Assembly: GCA_020832235.1 (NCBI GenBank)
Contig: JAFIEZ010000005.1
Span: 23,374-87,373 of the forward strand
Length of the DNA: 64,000 bases
Source: Bacteroidota bacterium
GTDB taxonomy: Bacteria; Bacteroidota; Rhodothermia; Balneolales; HLUCCA01
Reading direction: 5' to 3'
The position numbers and the translations under genes were made by a program. This document shows, in pieces, positions 9,321-18,987 of the stretch. The notes beneath the pieces were generated by a model, which saw only the letters and a list, made by a program, of their open reading frames with translations, did no database searches and was not told the DNA's origin. The stretch's first letter is position 1, and each line of letters opens with the position of its first letter.

Positions 9321-9733
9321 GAATTTTCCTGAGAGTTATTGATGTGCGAACGCAATCGCTCAAGGAGGTTGCCAACATCAGTAAAAATTTGGTGATAGCT
9401 GCTGCGGGATGATTTCAGGATGAACGCAAGGTGCACATAGGTGTCATTTTGTTCATCAACCGGATCCAGGAAGTGCTGTTGGAGCCGATAAGCCTCTCTG
9501 AGGAGGCGTTTGCCGTGGTTTCGTTGTACGGCGTTGCCTAATCTGCGGCCGGCTATAAAAGCAACTTTTAGCCCCCCGGCCGGATTCGGGTAAGAAACAT
9601 ACCGCAAATCGGCGTGTGTGCCTGCCAGGCGGATACCTTTTCTGAAAATCAACTCAAAAGAGTCTTTCCCCCGAAGTATACTCCTTCGGGGCAGACGGTA
9701 TCCAGACCGGCTGTTACTTAGGTCCGCGCTCAT
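9317..9733 (-). CDS. rnpA: Ribonuclease P protein component RnpA
   Basis: A 138-residue basic protein that binds the RNase P RNA for 5' processing of tRNA precursors. The RNR signature is seen in [16 protein letters not shown]; the N-terminal [14 protein letters not shown] segment forms part of the leader-binding cleft. I chose ATG 9733, which lies 20 bases inside the end of rpmH and gives a family-typical length. The same frame stays open upstream to an ATG at 9823, which would add 30 residues and overlap much more of rpmH; such an extended form is known in Thermus. The 3' end overlaps yidD by 4 bases. Confidence 0.94.
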   Translation of the reverse strand: MSADLSNSRSGYRLPRRSILRGKDSFELIFRKGIRLAGTHADLRYVSYPNPAGGLKVAFIAGRRLGNAVQRNHGKRLLREAYRLQQHFLDPVDEQNDTYVHLAFILKSSRSSYHQIFTDVGNLLERLRSHINNSQENS

Positions 9734-9869
9734 CGCTAACGGTGAGCTTGTGACGGCCCTTCGCACGACGGCGGGACAGTACATTGCGACCATTAGCCGT
9801 TGCCATGCGTAAGCGGAAGCCATGCTTGTTCGTGCGTTTTCTTCTGCTGGGTTGGAACGTGCGTTTCAT
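9714..9869 (-). CDS. rpmH: 50S ribosomal protein L34
   Basis: A 51-residue highly basic protein read from ATG 9869. The translation begins [19 protein letters not shown] and continues with [19 protein letters not shown], which is the complete L34 signature, then ends in a short [11 protein letters not shown] tail. It is the first gene of the block rpmH-rnpA-yidD-yidC and its last 20 bases encode the start of rnpA in another frame. No strong Shine-Dalgarno sequence is seen upstream, which is common in this phylum. Confidence 0.96.
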   Translation of the reverse strand: MKRTFQPSRRKRTNKHGFRLRMATANGRNVLSRRRAKGRHKLTVSDERGPK

Positions 9870-10180
9870 TGTAGTTCGTCAGTTAAATATGCGTTGTTAA
9901 AAGATTGCCCATCGGCGCCCAAGCCCTCATCCCTTAAATTCGGTTTGATGATATGCAAGAGGCCAGGCCATTTTCTCGAAAGACCTCAAAAATACGATAA
10001 ATATTTTTAAATTCGCACATCTATTTAAAGGCTAATTCCCGATTGTGAACGTTATTTCCTGCAAAAAGCCTTAAAACACACAAAATTCACAGTAAAAGAG
10101 GGCTGCCCGAGTTTGATGAAGCCCTGTTTTGGCCGTACCTTACGGCGTTATACCATTTTACCGATTCTATCAAAAACATC
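9870..10180. other. Divergent promoter region between rpmH and secA
   Basis: A 311-base gap with start codons facing outward on both sides, so it must hold the promoters of the rpmH block and of secA. It is AT-rich around 9985-10020. A perfect 6-base inverted repeat with a 3-base loop (GCCGTA CCT TACGGC, 10132-10146) lies 34 bases before secA and could affect its translation or transcription. I found no DnaA-box cluster, so there is no support for an origin here, although rpmH often lies near one in other bacteria. Confidence 0.5.
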
Positions 10181-13100
10181 ATGTTAGATAAATTTTTCAG
10201 CAGTTTTGCCAAGTTATTCGGATCAAAGTCAGACAAAGATCTTAAAAAGATTCAGCCCATTGTTGACGAAATTCTGGCTTTCGATGAGCAACTCGCTGCC
10301 CTGAGCGACGAAGAGCTCCGCGCACAAACGGATAAATTCCGGAAGGCCATTACAGATGCAACAAGCGAAACCGACCAGCGAATCAACGAAATTAAAGCGA
10401 AGCTAGACGATAACGAAAGTGATCTGAGTGTTGAGGAGCGCCGTACCCTGGGGGAAGAACTCGAAGAGCTGGATGAAGAATGGCTCGACATTTGCGAAGA
10501 TGTACTCGACGAAATTCTTCCAGAAGCATTCGCTACACTTAAGGAAACCTGTAGAAGATTTGTAGGTAAAAAATGGACTGTTGCAGGTAGTGAAATCGAG
10601 TGGAATATGGTGCCCTATGATGTACAGCTCATCGGCGCCATTACCCTGCACCAAGGTAAAATTGCCGAGATGAAAACCGGTGAGGGTAAAACCCTCGTTG
10701 CTATTTTCCCAGCTTACCTGAACGCATTGGCCGGAAGAGGCGTACACGTAATTACCGTAAACACCTATCTGGCAAAACGGGATGCCGAATGGAATGAGCC
10801 AATTTTCAATTTCCACGGGCTGCGGGTAGACTGCATCGACCGGTATGAACCCAATACCGAAGATCGTCGTAAGGCCTATCACGCCGATATTACCTATGGA
10901 ACTAACAATGAATTCGGATTCGACTACCTGCGCGATAACATGTCGTTTACCGAAGACCAGCTTGTGCAGCGTGGACATCACTTCACCATTGTAGATGAGG
11001 TTGACTCTGTGTTGATTGATGAGGCCCGAACGCCGCTTATCATCTCCGGTCCGGTTCCGCAAGATAATCAGTCGCAGAAATACCTTGAACTCAAACCACG
11101 GGTAGCATCCCTTGTGGAAGCGCAGAAAAAGCTGGTGGCCAATTACCTTAGCAAGGTAGATTCCTATCTGAAAGAAGGTAATGAAGAGCAGGCTGGCCTC
11201 TATCTTTTCAGGGCCAGAAGAGGATTCCCAAAAAACAAGAAGTTTGAGAAGTTCATGCAGGAACCCGACATGCAGAAGCTCATTCAGCAAACGGAATACT
11301 TCTACCTGCAAGACAACGCTAAAAACATGCCTTTTGTAGATGAAGACATGTACTATGCCGTTGACCTGAAACTGAATACCATCGAAATGACCGATAAAGG
11401 TCGTGATTTAATTACCGGAACTCAGGAAGACAAAGAGTTCTTCGTTATTCCGGATATGGGTCTTGAAACCTCCATCATGGAAGAGGAGCTCGAAGCCAAG
11501 CAGAAACAATTGCTTGATGAAATCGAGACGAATGAAGCGTTTTCACCAGAGTACAGAGAGCAGCAAAAAGCTAAAATAACCGAAGATATTCGCCGCGAGA
11601 AGTCTGATAAAATGGCCGCGCTCTATCGTAAGTTTGCCGAGAAAAGTGAGCGTATTCACTCTATTAACCAATTATTGAAAGCTTATACCTTGTTTGAGCG
11701 TGACGATGAGTACATCGTTCAAGATGGCAAGGTAAATATTGTGGATGAGCACACGGGTCGCGTGATGGTTGGGCGACGATACTCCGATGGTTTGCATCAG
11801 GCAATTGAAGCCAAAGAAAATGTGAAGGTAGAAGCATCTACGCAGACATACGCAACAATCACCCTTCAGAACTACTTCCGTATGTATCACAAGCTGGCCG
11901 GTATGACAGGTACCGCTGCTACGGAAGAATCGGAATTTTTTGAAATTTATAAGTTGGAAGTAATTGAAATTCCAACCAACAGGCCCATCGCACGGCTCGA
12001 TCATGAGGATCTGGTTTTCCGAACTAAGCGGGAGAAGTTCAACGCCTCCATCCAGAAAATCCGTGAGTATCATGAAAAAGGTCAACCGGTTCTGGTGGGT
12101 ACTACCAGCGTGGAAGTCTCCGAGACCTTAAGCCGTATGCTTCAGCGAGCCGGTATTAAACACAACGTATTGAATGCTAAACAGCATCAACGTGAGAGCG
12201 AAATTGTTGCGGAGGCTGGTCGTCGCGGCGCGGTTACAATTGCTACAAACATGGCGGGTAGAGGTACCGATATCAAGCTTAACGATGAAGTCAAGGAACT
12301 GGGTGGATTAGCCATTTTGGGTACCGAGCGCCACGATTCCCGTAGAATTGACCTTCAGCTGCGCGGGCGATCGGGTCGGCAGGGAGATCCGGGCGAATCA
12401 CAATTCTATGTTTCTCTGGAAGATAATCTGATGAAGCTCTTCGGATCCGACCGTATCTCAAGTGTTATGGATCGTATGAAATTTGAAGAAGGTGAAGTTA
12501 TTCAGCATAGCTGGGTAACCAAGTCGCTGGAGCGAGCTCAGGGCAAGGTAGAGCAGAACAACTTCAGCATCCGTAAAAAGCAGCTGGAATATGATGATGT
12601 TCTGAACAATCAGCGTAAGGTGGTCTATGCCAGACGTCGCAATGCACTGATTGGCGACCGACTCAGCTCCGATATCTTCAATATGCTCCAGGATTTGGTA
12701 GATACCATATTGGATGACCATTACTCCATGGCTGAGTATGAAAATATTCAGGAGAAACTGCTCCGAATGCTCGCTGTGGATGTGGAAATCGACCGCGAAA
12801 AATGGTCATCTGTTGGTCAGGACGGACTCTCGGATCTCATTGTGGAGAAGGCACTTGAAGTGTACAAGGTGAAATCACGGTCGCTTACCGAGCCGTTCAT
12901 GAATGTCCTTCGACAGATTCATGAAAGTGACATGCCGAATAAGCCAAAGCAGGTTCAGATGATATTTTCAGACGGCATTAAGCGCCTGCGTGTAGTGGTT
13001 GAAGTTGAGCAAGCCATGGAAACCAACGGTCGCGAGCTGGTGAAATCACTCGAACGCTCTGCGGTTCTTTCTATTATTGATGACAAATGGATGGAACATC

Positions 13101-13540
13101 TGCGCGAGTTGGATTCGGTGAAAGAAGGTATTGGCTTGCGTGCTTTTGGTCAGAAAGATCCGTTACTCGAGTATAAGCGTGAAGCATTTAAGATGTTCGG
13201 CGTACTGGTTGAGGAAATGAACAGCGAAATTATATCATTGATCTGGAAGGCTATGCCTGAAGGTGCCAATGATAAGCAGAAGCTGATGGAGGCGAAGGCC
13301 CCAACTCGTCGCAAAATTGACTTTAACAAGCTTAAAACCCAGCACGACTCACCGGTTGATATGGCGATGCGCTTCGATGGCGGAGGTCAGGGTGGCAATT
13401 CTGCTCAGCAGCAAATGGTTGCTGGAGGAAAGAAACAAAAGCAGGAGCCAGTTGTTGTAGGTGAGAAGGTTGGTCGAAATGATCCCTGCCCGTGCGGATC
13501 TGGAAAGAAGTATAAACATTGTCATGGGTTGAATGATTAA
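10181..13540 (+). CDS. secA: Preprotein translocase ATPase SecA
   Basis: An 1119-residue SecA, longer than the roughly 900 residues of the E. coli protein, as is usual in Bacteroidota and relatives. The extra length is spread over inserts, including charged helices at about residues 65-105 and a long insert between about 295 and 480. The Walker A motif MKTGEGKT is near residue 165, the DEAD-type DEVD motif near 270, and the second helicase half carries NMAGRGTDIKL and QLRGRSGRQGDPG. The C terminus has the zinc-binding CPCGSGKKYKHCH motif that contacts SecB or ribosomes. It drives protein export through SecYEG, including the T9SS cargo found in this window. Confidence 0.98.
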   Translation: MLDKFFSSFAKLFGSKSDKDLKKIQPIVDEILAFDEQLAALSDEELRAQTDKFRKAITDATSETDQRINEIKAKLDDNESDLSVEERRTLGEELEELDEEWLDICEDVLDEILPEAFATLKETCRRFVGKKWTVAGSEIEWNMVPYDVQLIGAITLHQGKIAEMKTGEGKTLVAIFPAYLNALAGRGVHVITVNTYLAKRDAEWNEPIFNFHGLRVDCIDRYEPNTEDRRKAYHADITYGTNNEFGFDYLRDNMSFTEDQLVQRGHHFTIVDEVDSVLIDEARTPLIISGPVPQDNQSQKYLELKPRVASLVEAQKKLVANYLSKVDSYLKEGNEEQAGLYLFRARRGFPKNKKFEKFMQEPDMQKLIQQTEYFYLQDNAKNMPFVDEDMYYAVDLKLNTIEMTDKGRDLITGTQEDKEFFVIPDMGLETSIMEEELEAKQKQLLDEIETNEAFSPEYREQQKAKITEDIRREKSDKMAALYRKFAEKSERIHSINQLLKAYTLFERDDEYIVQDGKVNIVDEHTGRVMVGRRYSDGLHQAIEAKENVKVEASTQTYATITLQNYFRMYHKLAGMTGTAATEESEFFEIYKLEVIEIPTNRPIARLDHEDLVFRTKREKFNASIQKIREYHEKGQPVLVGTTSVEVSETLSRMLQRAGIKHNVLNAKQHQRESEIVAEAGRRGAVTIATNMAGRGTDIKLNDEVKELGGLAILGTERHDSRRIDLQLRGRSGRQGDPGESQFYVSLEDNLMKLFGSDRISSVMDRMKFEEGEVIQHSWVTKSLERAQGKVEQNNFSIRKKQLEYDDVLNNQRKVVYARRRNALIGDRLSSDIFNMLQDLVDTILDDHYSMAEYENIQEKLLRMLAVDVEIDREKWSSVGQDGLSDLIVEKALEVYKVKSRSLTEPFMNVLRQIHESDMPNKPKQVQMIFSDGIKRLRVVVEVEQAMETNGRELVKSLERSAVLSIIDDKWMEHLRELDSVKEGIGLRAFGQKDPLLEYKREAFKMFGVLVEEMNSEIISLIWKAMPEGANDKQKLMEAKAPTRRKIDFNKLKTQHDSPVDMAMRFDGGGQGGNSAQQQMVAGGKKQKQEPVVVGEKVGRNDPCPCGSGKKYKHCHGLND

Positions 13541-13553
13541 AAAGCAACATTAG

Positions 13554-13652
13554 CTTGAGGCCATTTTTAGCTAAAGCACTTGAAGTCAGTTCGAGCAAAA
13601 ACGCTTGAGCTAGCTTCAGGGTATACACTTGAAACCAGGTTTCAACAAATAC
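13554..13652 (+). repeat. Degenerate 25-base tandem repeat after secA, about 4 copies
   Basis: The sequence CTTGA recurs at 13554, 13579, 13604 and 13628, so spaced 25, 25 and 24 bases. Each unit follows the rough pattern CTTGARnnCA-GTT-AGCAAA. The copies share only part of their bases, so the array is old or weakly maintained. It begins 13 bases after the secA stop codon and ends just before the hairpin at 13665. Confidence 0.6.
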
Positions 13653-13664
13653 ATCAACATACAA

Positions 13665-13696
13665 AGAGCCTGACAAGTTAAATGCTTGCAGGCTCT
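13665..13696 (+). terminator. Hairpin downstream of secA, probable terminator
   Basis: AGAGCCTG and CAGGCTCT pair perfectly; inside them CAAG and CTTG also pair after a one-base bulge, giving a 12-base-pair stem and a 7-base loop. Only short T runs follow (CTTCGCTTTG), so it is a moderate candidate. It lies 125 bases after the secA stop, beyond the repeat. Confidence 0.5.
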
Positions 13697-13807
13697 CTTC
13701 GCTTTGTATTCATTAAAGTTATATCGATGAAGACCCGTATACTCTTTTTTGGGCGTTGAACCGTTATATGCTCTTTTGATATCTGTACAATACCTTTCTA
13801 TTGGGTA

Positions 13808-14113
13808 TTAGTCCATAACTTCTATTCCCTCAGGCTCAACTTCCTTGTCATCGACACTTGGATCGCGCTCTACAACAATTTTTGCCTCTGTCATCATCAG
13901 CGCAATAAATGCTACCGCTGAGAGGAAGGGGGCCAGCACGATGAGTCCGCCAATACCTGCAGCACCGAATGTGAGGGAGGTCTCTACAAGTATTTCGCCG
14001 CGATTATTCTTAATCATCAATCGACGGATATTTCCTTTGCGAATGAGCTTTTTTACCTCCTTAAGCAGGTCTTCGCCGGTAACGATAAACTCTTCAAATA
14101 TAGTTTTAGCCAT
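13808..14113 (-). CDS. DUF4342 domain-containing protein
   Basis: A 101-residue protein matching the DUF4342 pattern: an N-terminal charged part (EEFIVTGEDLLKEVKKLIRKGNIRRLMIKN) with the short beta segment GEILVETSLT, then a hydrophobic segment at about residues 50-73 (AAGIGGLIVLAPFLSAVAFIALM), and an acidic tail. It is probably membrane-associated. The function of this family is not known. It is transcribed alone, divergently from yifB, with GGAGG 4-8 bases before its start as a good ribosome-binding site. Confidence 0.75.
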   Translation of the reverse strand: MAKTIFEEFIVTGEDLLKEVKKLIRKGNIRRLMIKNNRGEILVETSLTFGAAGIGGLIVLAPFLSAVAFIALMMTEAKIVVERDPSVDDKEVEPEGIEVMD

Positions 14114-14329
14114 GTTGGCCTCCTTTTACTGTGAAATTTGTGCAAAAAATGTAAGAAATCGATTTAATCTCACTCTATATGGTACGCAGTAGAAATTATA
14201 AAGTTAGCATGATTATCAGGTAGAGCCGGTGATATGTCGTAAGCATGATTGTATATAACGGTACCCGAATCGTTTTTGGTGCTGAATTCCGGTATGAACC
14301 GATCTTCATGCATTAAAATTTAAATTAAG

Positions 14330-15871
14330 ATGTTAGCTACCGTACCCTGTGCAACAACATATGGCGTAGATGCACACATAATTAGTGTTGAAACCAATGT
14401 TGCCTTTGGCCTGCCCAAATTTTTCCTTGTTGGTCTGCCCGATCGGGCCATTAGTGAATCTTCAAATCGAGTAGAGGCTGCACTTAGAAACAGCCAAAAA
14501 GACTTTCCCAGAGGAAGAATAACGGTAAATCTGGCTCCCGCCGACCTGCCCAAAGAAGGCAGTGCATTCGATCTGGCTATCGCTGTAGGATTGCTTGTGG
14601 CTTCCGGGCAGTTGAGAACCAGCCGACTGATTGATACCGTGTTGTTGGGAGAACTCGCCTTAGATGGAGCCTTACGACCCGTTCGAGGAGTGTTGCCGGT
14701 GGCTCTGGAAGCAAGAAAAAAAGGATATAAAAACCTGCTTTTACCATCGCTCAATGCAAAAGAAGCATCAGTTGTAGACGGTATTAACGTTTTTGGATTT
14801 AACAGCCTTCAGCAGGTGTGTGCCTGGCTGGAGCAACCGGAGTATGACTCAGCGGTAAGAGTTAACATTGAAACACTCTTTCGGGAAAATACTAACCGAT
14901 TCATGGCCGACTTTGGGGACGTTCGTGGACAGGAAAATGTTAAGCGCGCGTTAGAAGTAGCCGCAGCAGGTTCGCACAACATTCTTTTGGTTGGTCCACC
15001 AGGCTCCGGGAAAACGATGATGGCCAGAAGATTGCCGTCCATTTTGCCACCGTTAACGGTAGAAGAAGCTCTTGAAACTACAAAAATCCACTCAGTTTCC
15101 GGATTAACAACCAAAGATGGTACGTTGGTTACGGTTCGTCCGTTCAGATCACCACATCATACTATTTCTGGTATCGCTCTGGTTGGTGGGGGAAGCGTGC
15201 CTATGCCCGGCGAGCTCTCATTGGCTCACAACGGTATTTTGTTTCTGGATGAACTTCCTGAATTTCAGCGATCAGCGCTCGAGGTCATGCGCCAGCCACT
15301 TGAGGATGGATTCGTAACCATATCGAGGGCTAGAATTCGGGTTGACTATCCGGCCAGGGTTATGCTGGTTGCCTCAATGAATCCGTCGCCGGGCGGTGAC
15401 TGGATTGACCCGGACCTTGCTTCAACTACAGATCGCCTGCAAATGCAACGGTATCTGAGTAAAATCAGCGGACCATTGCTCGACCGTATTGATCTACATA
15501 TTGAGGTGCGTAAAGTTCCTTACAACGAGTTAATGATGCACAGGGCTGGTGAGTCATCGGCCCACATTCGCGAAAGGGTATTTTTGGCCAGAGAGCGTCA
15601 GGCACATAGGTTTATGGGAATTAAAGGCGTGTTCTGCAATGCTCAAATGGATTCAAGATTAACCCAGATGTTCTGCAAACTAGATCAATCGGGCGAACAG
15701 CTGCTCAAACGCGCAATGAATACACTGAGCCTATCTGCACGTGCACACGGTAGAATATTAAAGGTGAGCAGAACGATAGCAGACCTCGATCAGAAGGAAC
15801 ATATATTGGCTGCGCACGTAGCGGAGGCAATCGGGTATAGAAATCTGGACCGACAGGGATGGTTAGGCTGA
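14330..15871 (+). CDS. comM: YifB/ComM family Mg-chelatase-like AAA+ ATPase
   Basis: A 513-residue protein with an N-terminal Lon-protease-like ChlI domain (residues 1-170, starting MLATVPCATTYGVDAH), an AAA+ domain with Walker A GPPGSGKT at about residues 221-228 and Walker B ILFLDELPEF near 302, and a C-terminal Mg_chelatase_C domain (LSARAHGRILKVSRTIADL). In Vibrio and Haemophilus ComM is a hexameric helicase that promotes branch migration during natural transformation; a wider role in recombination is likely. Its last 9 bases overlap the 3' end of the convergent phenylalanine hydroxylase gene. Confidence 0.93.
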   Translation: MLATVPCATTYGVDAHIISVETNVAFGLPKFFLVGLPDRAISESSNRVEAALRNSQKDFPRGRITVNLAPADLPKEGSAFDLAIAVGLLVASGQLRTSRLIDTVLLGELALDGALRPVRGVLPVALEARKKGYKNLLLPSLNAKEASVVDGINVFGFNSLQQVCAWLEQPEYDSAVRVNIETLFRENTNRFMADFGDVRGQENVKRALEVAAAGSHNILLVGPPGSGKTMMARRLPSILPPLTVEEALETTKIHSVSGLTTKDGTLVTVRPFRSPHHTISGIALVGGGSVPMPGELSLAHNGILFLDELPEFQRSALEVMRQPLEDGFVTISRARIRVDYPARVMLVASMNPSPGGDWIDPDLASTTDRLQMQRYLSKISGPLLDRIDLHIEVRKVPYNELMMHRAGESSAHIRERVFLARERQAHRFMGIKGVFCNAQMDSRLTQMFCKLDQSGEQLLKRAMNTLSLSARAHGRILKVSRTIADLDQKEHILAAHVAEAIGYRNLDRQGWLG

Positions 15872-17611
15872 ATACAAGTCCAGCCCCGTGGTAATTAACT
15901 CGTTCGTCTCAGGGTCGCGATTTCCGATATTATACAGCTCTTTCTTTAATTCAGATATGAGTGAAGTTGCGTTGTGCCTGGAGGCCAGCTCAATAAGCTC
16001 CAGCCGGACTAGCCAGGCATCAGTGTGGTCTGTATGGAGTGCATGATGAAGGCGTTGAAGCTCAGTTGTACTTGTCGGAATGCGCCCTGCCCGCATGTCG
16101 TCTATCTGTTTATAGATTTCAAATAGCTTCAGCTGTTTATCGTTGTAAACTACTTTAATGGCTTTCTTTTCAGATTTAGGCGGGTATACATTGAACTTCT
16201 CCTTGTCGGCACTGCCAGAAAAGGCCGATACAATGCTGCTACCAACAGCCATATCGAAAGTACCCCATTCAGGCTGGAATATGATGTTGTTATCGCCATC
16301 GGTCACGGTACAGTCAGTAAACGAGAGTAAAATCAGCTTGCCATCCTTACGTAGCGTATCACTTAGTATACCCCGAACAGTAAAACCAGACACGAACTCC
16401 AGGTGAGACACTTCACCTGATATCAATCCAATACGGGCGAGATCCTCGTCAGCCAGCAAGTATAAGGGGGTATGAAGTCCTTTTACGGCACCCAATGGTG
16501 AAGAAAATCCGTCTAAGTGGTAGGCAATACCGTGTCCATCAAGTTCTATATCCTGGTAAGCAAGAGAAGTTTCGGATCTTGTTTTGATGAAACTAACGTG
16601 TTTGTCACTACCCTCATCAATACGGTCAATTACACCAGAAATTTGCAGCCCTGAGTCCAGCACCACTGTGCCCACATTATCGGAAGCCATAACCTGTTTA
16701 ACGGATTCAATACCTCCCTTCCGGAAGCACATGGAGTCAGCGAATTCCTCAAGCACTTCAAGTAAGTGTTCGAAAGAGGCGGCCACGAATAACTGAGGTT
16801 GCATGCGTGTAATGTCGTAGTCGACCATTGCCGTTTCTACGGAGAGGGGGAGTTTTTTAACAGATGGATCCAGACACGCTTTACTCTCCCCAACAGAAGA
16901 TAAAATACCTGCACCATAGATTTTGAAATCATCGGTTTTGCCAATAAGCCCGTATTCTACGGTCCACCAGTGGAGGCGGGCCAGATAAGCTGATTCAGAA
17001 GGTACCGTATTGGCGGCAACCTTTTGCTCCAGCTCCTGTTCGGCTGCCGTGACTTCCTCAGCTGAAGCATCCGGGTATTCTTTAATAATGGATAGCTGTC
17101 TTATGGCTTCATAGATTTCATAGTCGAGTTTTGAGAATACTGATTTGGCGCCATATTCGCCTATTTTTTGTAAATATGCAGCATAGGTTTCATCTGCTAT
17201 AATTGGTGCATGGCCGGCTGCTTCATGTATAATATCGGGTGCAGGGGTGTACAGAATATTTTTGATGTTCCGAATTTCTGCTGAAATCACAAGAATTTTA
17301 TGCGCTTGAAACTCCATAAACGCAGCGGGAGGAACAAAGCCATCTACAACCACAGCCTTCCATCCAATCTTGCTCAGACGGGCATTCATGTCTTCAATAT
17401 CAGGAATATAGTCAAGGCTGATTCCTGTTTTCTCAAGACCCGATAAATATGCAGGATGGGCAACTTTACTCAAAAAACTCAGGTTTCTGCGCATAACATA
17501 CCGCCATACAGCATGATCTTGTGGTGTGTACTCATCATAATGCTGTAGAACCACAAACTGGCGTAAGTGAGAGGGTATAGACGCGATTACAGATTCCTGA
17601 CTGAATGACAT
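15863..17611 (-). CDS. Aromatic amino acid (phenylalanine 4-) hydroxylase
   Basis: A 582-residue iron- and pterin-dependent hydroxylase that probably converts phenylalanine to tyrosine. The iron ligands are H129 and H134 in IIHEAAGH and E219 in LHWWTVEYGLIG. The catalytic domain occupies roughly residues 20-330. It is followed by about 250 more residues, absent from the short 260-300-residue proteobacterial enzymes but found in the long form of Bacteroidota-type bacteria; the extra part has beta-rich segments and no motif I recognise. It is alone in its transcription unit and overlaps yifB by 9 bases tail to tail. No pterin-recycling gene is nearby. Confidence 0.9.
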   Translation of the reverse strand: MSFSQESVIASIPSHLRQFVVLQHYDEYTPQDHAVWRYVMRRNLSFLSKVAHPAYLSGLEKTGISLDYIPDIEDMNARLSKIGWKAVVVDGFVPPAAFMEFQAHKILVISAEIRNIKNILYTPAPDIIHEAAGHAPIIADETYAAYLQKIGEYGAKSVFSKLDYEIYEAIRQLSIIKEYPDASAEEVTAAEQELEQKVAANTVPSESAYLARLHWWTVEYGLIGKTDDFKIYGAGILSSVGESKACLDPSVKKLPLSVETAMVDYDITRMQPQLFVAASFEHLLEVLEEFADSMCFRKGGIESVKQVMASDNVGTVVLDSGLQISGVIDRIDEGSDKHVSFIKTRSETSLAYQDIELDGHGIAYHLDGFSSPLGAVKGLHTPLYLLADEDLARIGLISGEVSHLEFVSGFTVRGILSDTLRKDGKLILLSFTDCTVTDGDNNIIFQPEWGTFDMAVGSSIVSAFSGSADKEKFNVYPPKSEKKAIKVVYNDKQLKLFEIYKQIDDMRAGRIPTSTTELQRLHHALHTDHTDAWLVRLELIELASRHNATSLISELKKELYNIGNRDPETNELITTGLDLYSA

Positions 17612-17865
17612 AGTAAAATCTAGTTATGAATACTTTTTGACTATAGCGACGCCACAACCTTTTGGAAGCGCTTTTTTAGGTATATAGCGTTTAAAAATAT
17701 GCATAAAACAAATAAACTCGCCCCACACTTGCACACTAAAACATCTATTAACACGCCACGTTTATTTCTTTACAATGAAGTATTCGATTTGTATCGTATA
17801 GAATGTATAACTGACAGCCGTTTAAACGTGTCATACTCAAGAGGAGTGGGCACATAGAAGAAACT

Positions 17866-18744
17866 ATGGAACAGAAGGCAATAGACAGGCTAATCGATGA
17901 GATTAGAGAAACCGACGTTTATAAGGAATACGAGCAAGCGTATGCTGAAGTAACAAAACTACCGTTAATAATACGATCCAAAAATCCGGAGGAATTGATA
18001 CCTGCCGGTATGGACAACGAAAATGAGTTTTGTGCCTTTATGCGAAAGCATAACGATAGCTGTAAAACATGCTTACATCTTGGACAGCAGCTTCCTGATG
18101 GACAAGATGTTTTGAAGCAGGTTTGTTTTGCCGGCGTTCACGTTGCTGCCGTACCCATAAGAGTCAACAAAGAAGTAATAGGATACCTGCAGACAGGGGA
18201 AGTATTGCTGGAAAAGAGTACATCCATAAAGTTAGAAGATACAACGAAGCAATTGCTCGACTGGGGTATAAAACTAGATAAAAAAGAGCTGGAAATGCTT
18301 TTGGATGCAGGAGCATTACTATCACCCAAACAGTATGAAGCCGTAATTAAAATGCTTGAAATATTTGCTAAACATATTTCGGAGATTGCGGCCCGGTTAT
18401 CTGTTATACCGGAAATGTCTGAACCAGACGCTATACGGCGTTCACGTGAATTTATTAGAGATAACAGCAGCGATAGAATTTCTCTCGACCAGGTTGCCTC
18501 TGTTGCTAATATGAGTGCAAGTCACTTTTGCAGGGTCTTCAAAAAAGCGACGGATATGAACTTTTCTGAATATGTTGCTAGAGTGCGCATAGAGAAAGCA
18601 AAAAACATGCTTCTCGAGAGTAATTATACAATGACTCACATTGCATTCGATACCGGTTTCAATAGCGTTACAGACTTCAACCGAACATTCAAAAAACTAA
18701 CGGGAGTTACCCCTACCGGCTTCCGAAAGCGCTCTACTACTTAA
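17866..18744 (+). CDS. PocR-domain AraC family transcriptional regulator
   Basis: A 292-residue regulator. The N-terminal PocR ligand-binding domain (about residues 10-170) is recognisable by the spaced cysteines C56, C66, C69 and C87 in the pattern EFCAFM, SCKTC and QVCFAGVH, and by the VPIRVNKEVIGYLQTGEV strand pair. The C-terminal 100 residues form an AraC double helix-turn-helix, with MSASHFCRVFKKATDMNFSE and IAFDTGFNSVTDFNRTFKK as the two recognition units. Such proteins respond to small hydrocarbon-type ligands in some bacteria; the ligand here is unknown. No obvious target lies next to it, and it is transcribed alone. Confidence 0.88.
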   Translation: MEQKAIDRLIDEIRETDVYKEYEQAYAEVTKLPLIIRSKNPEELIPAGMDNENEFCAFMRKHNDSCKTCLHLGQQLPDGQDVLKQVCFAGVHVAAVPIRVNKEVIGYLQTGEVLLEKSTSIKLEDTTKQLLDWGIKLDKKELEMLLDAGALLSPKQYEAVIKMLEIFAKHISEIAARLSVIPEMSEPDAIRRSREFIRDNSSDRISLDQVASVANMSASHFCRVFKKATDMNFSEYVARVRIEKAKNMLLESNYTMTHIAFDTGFNSVTDFNRTFKKLTGVTPTGFRKRSTT

Positions 18745-18987
18745 CACCAGATTAAGCTATTTTTACCGGTAATTTTGCAAGATAGCGAGGCTGTTGAAAT
18801 TCCGGCAATGACGTAACTGATGAAGGGTTGAGTGGCGCCGGATGGAATCGGGTTAAACTCATGCACTGTAATTGTTAGAAAAGGAGTATGCTATTGTCGG
18901 ATTAGCAGAAAGTAATATTTGATAATTAGTATCTTACGTACGATAATGTACCGCTAAGTTGACGTAAGAATCTTTAAGTCTTTTTTG

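Noticed and set aside
9870..10180. Possible replication origin next to rpmH
   Set aside because: rpmH often lies near dnaA and oriC, but no dnaA gene and no group of TTATCCACA-like boxes can be found here.
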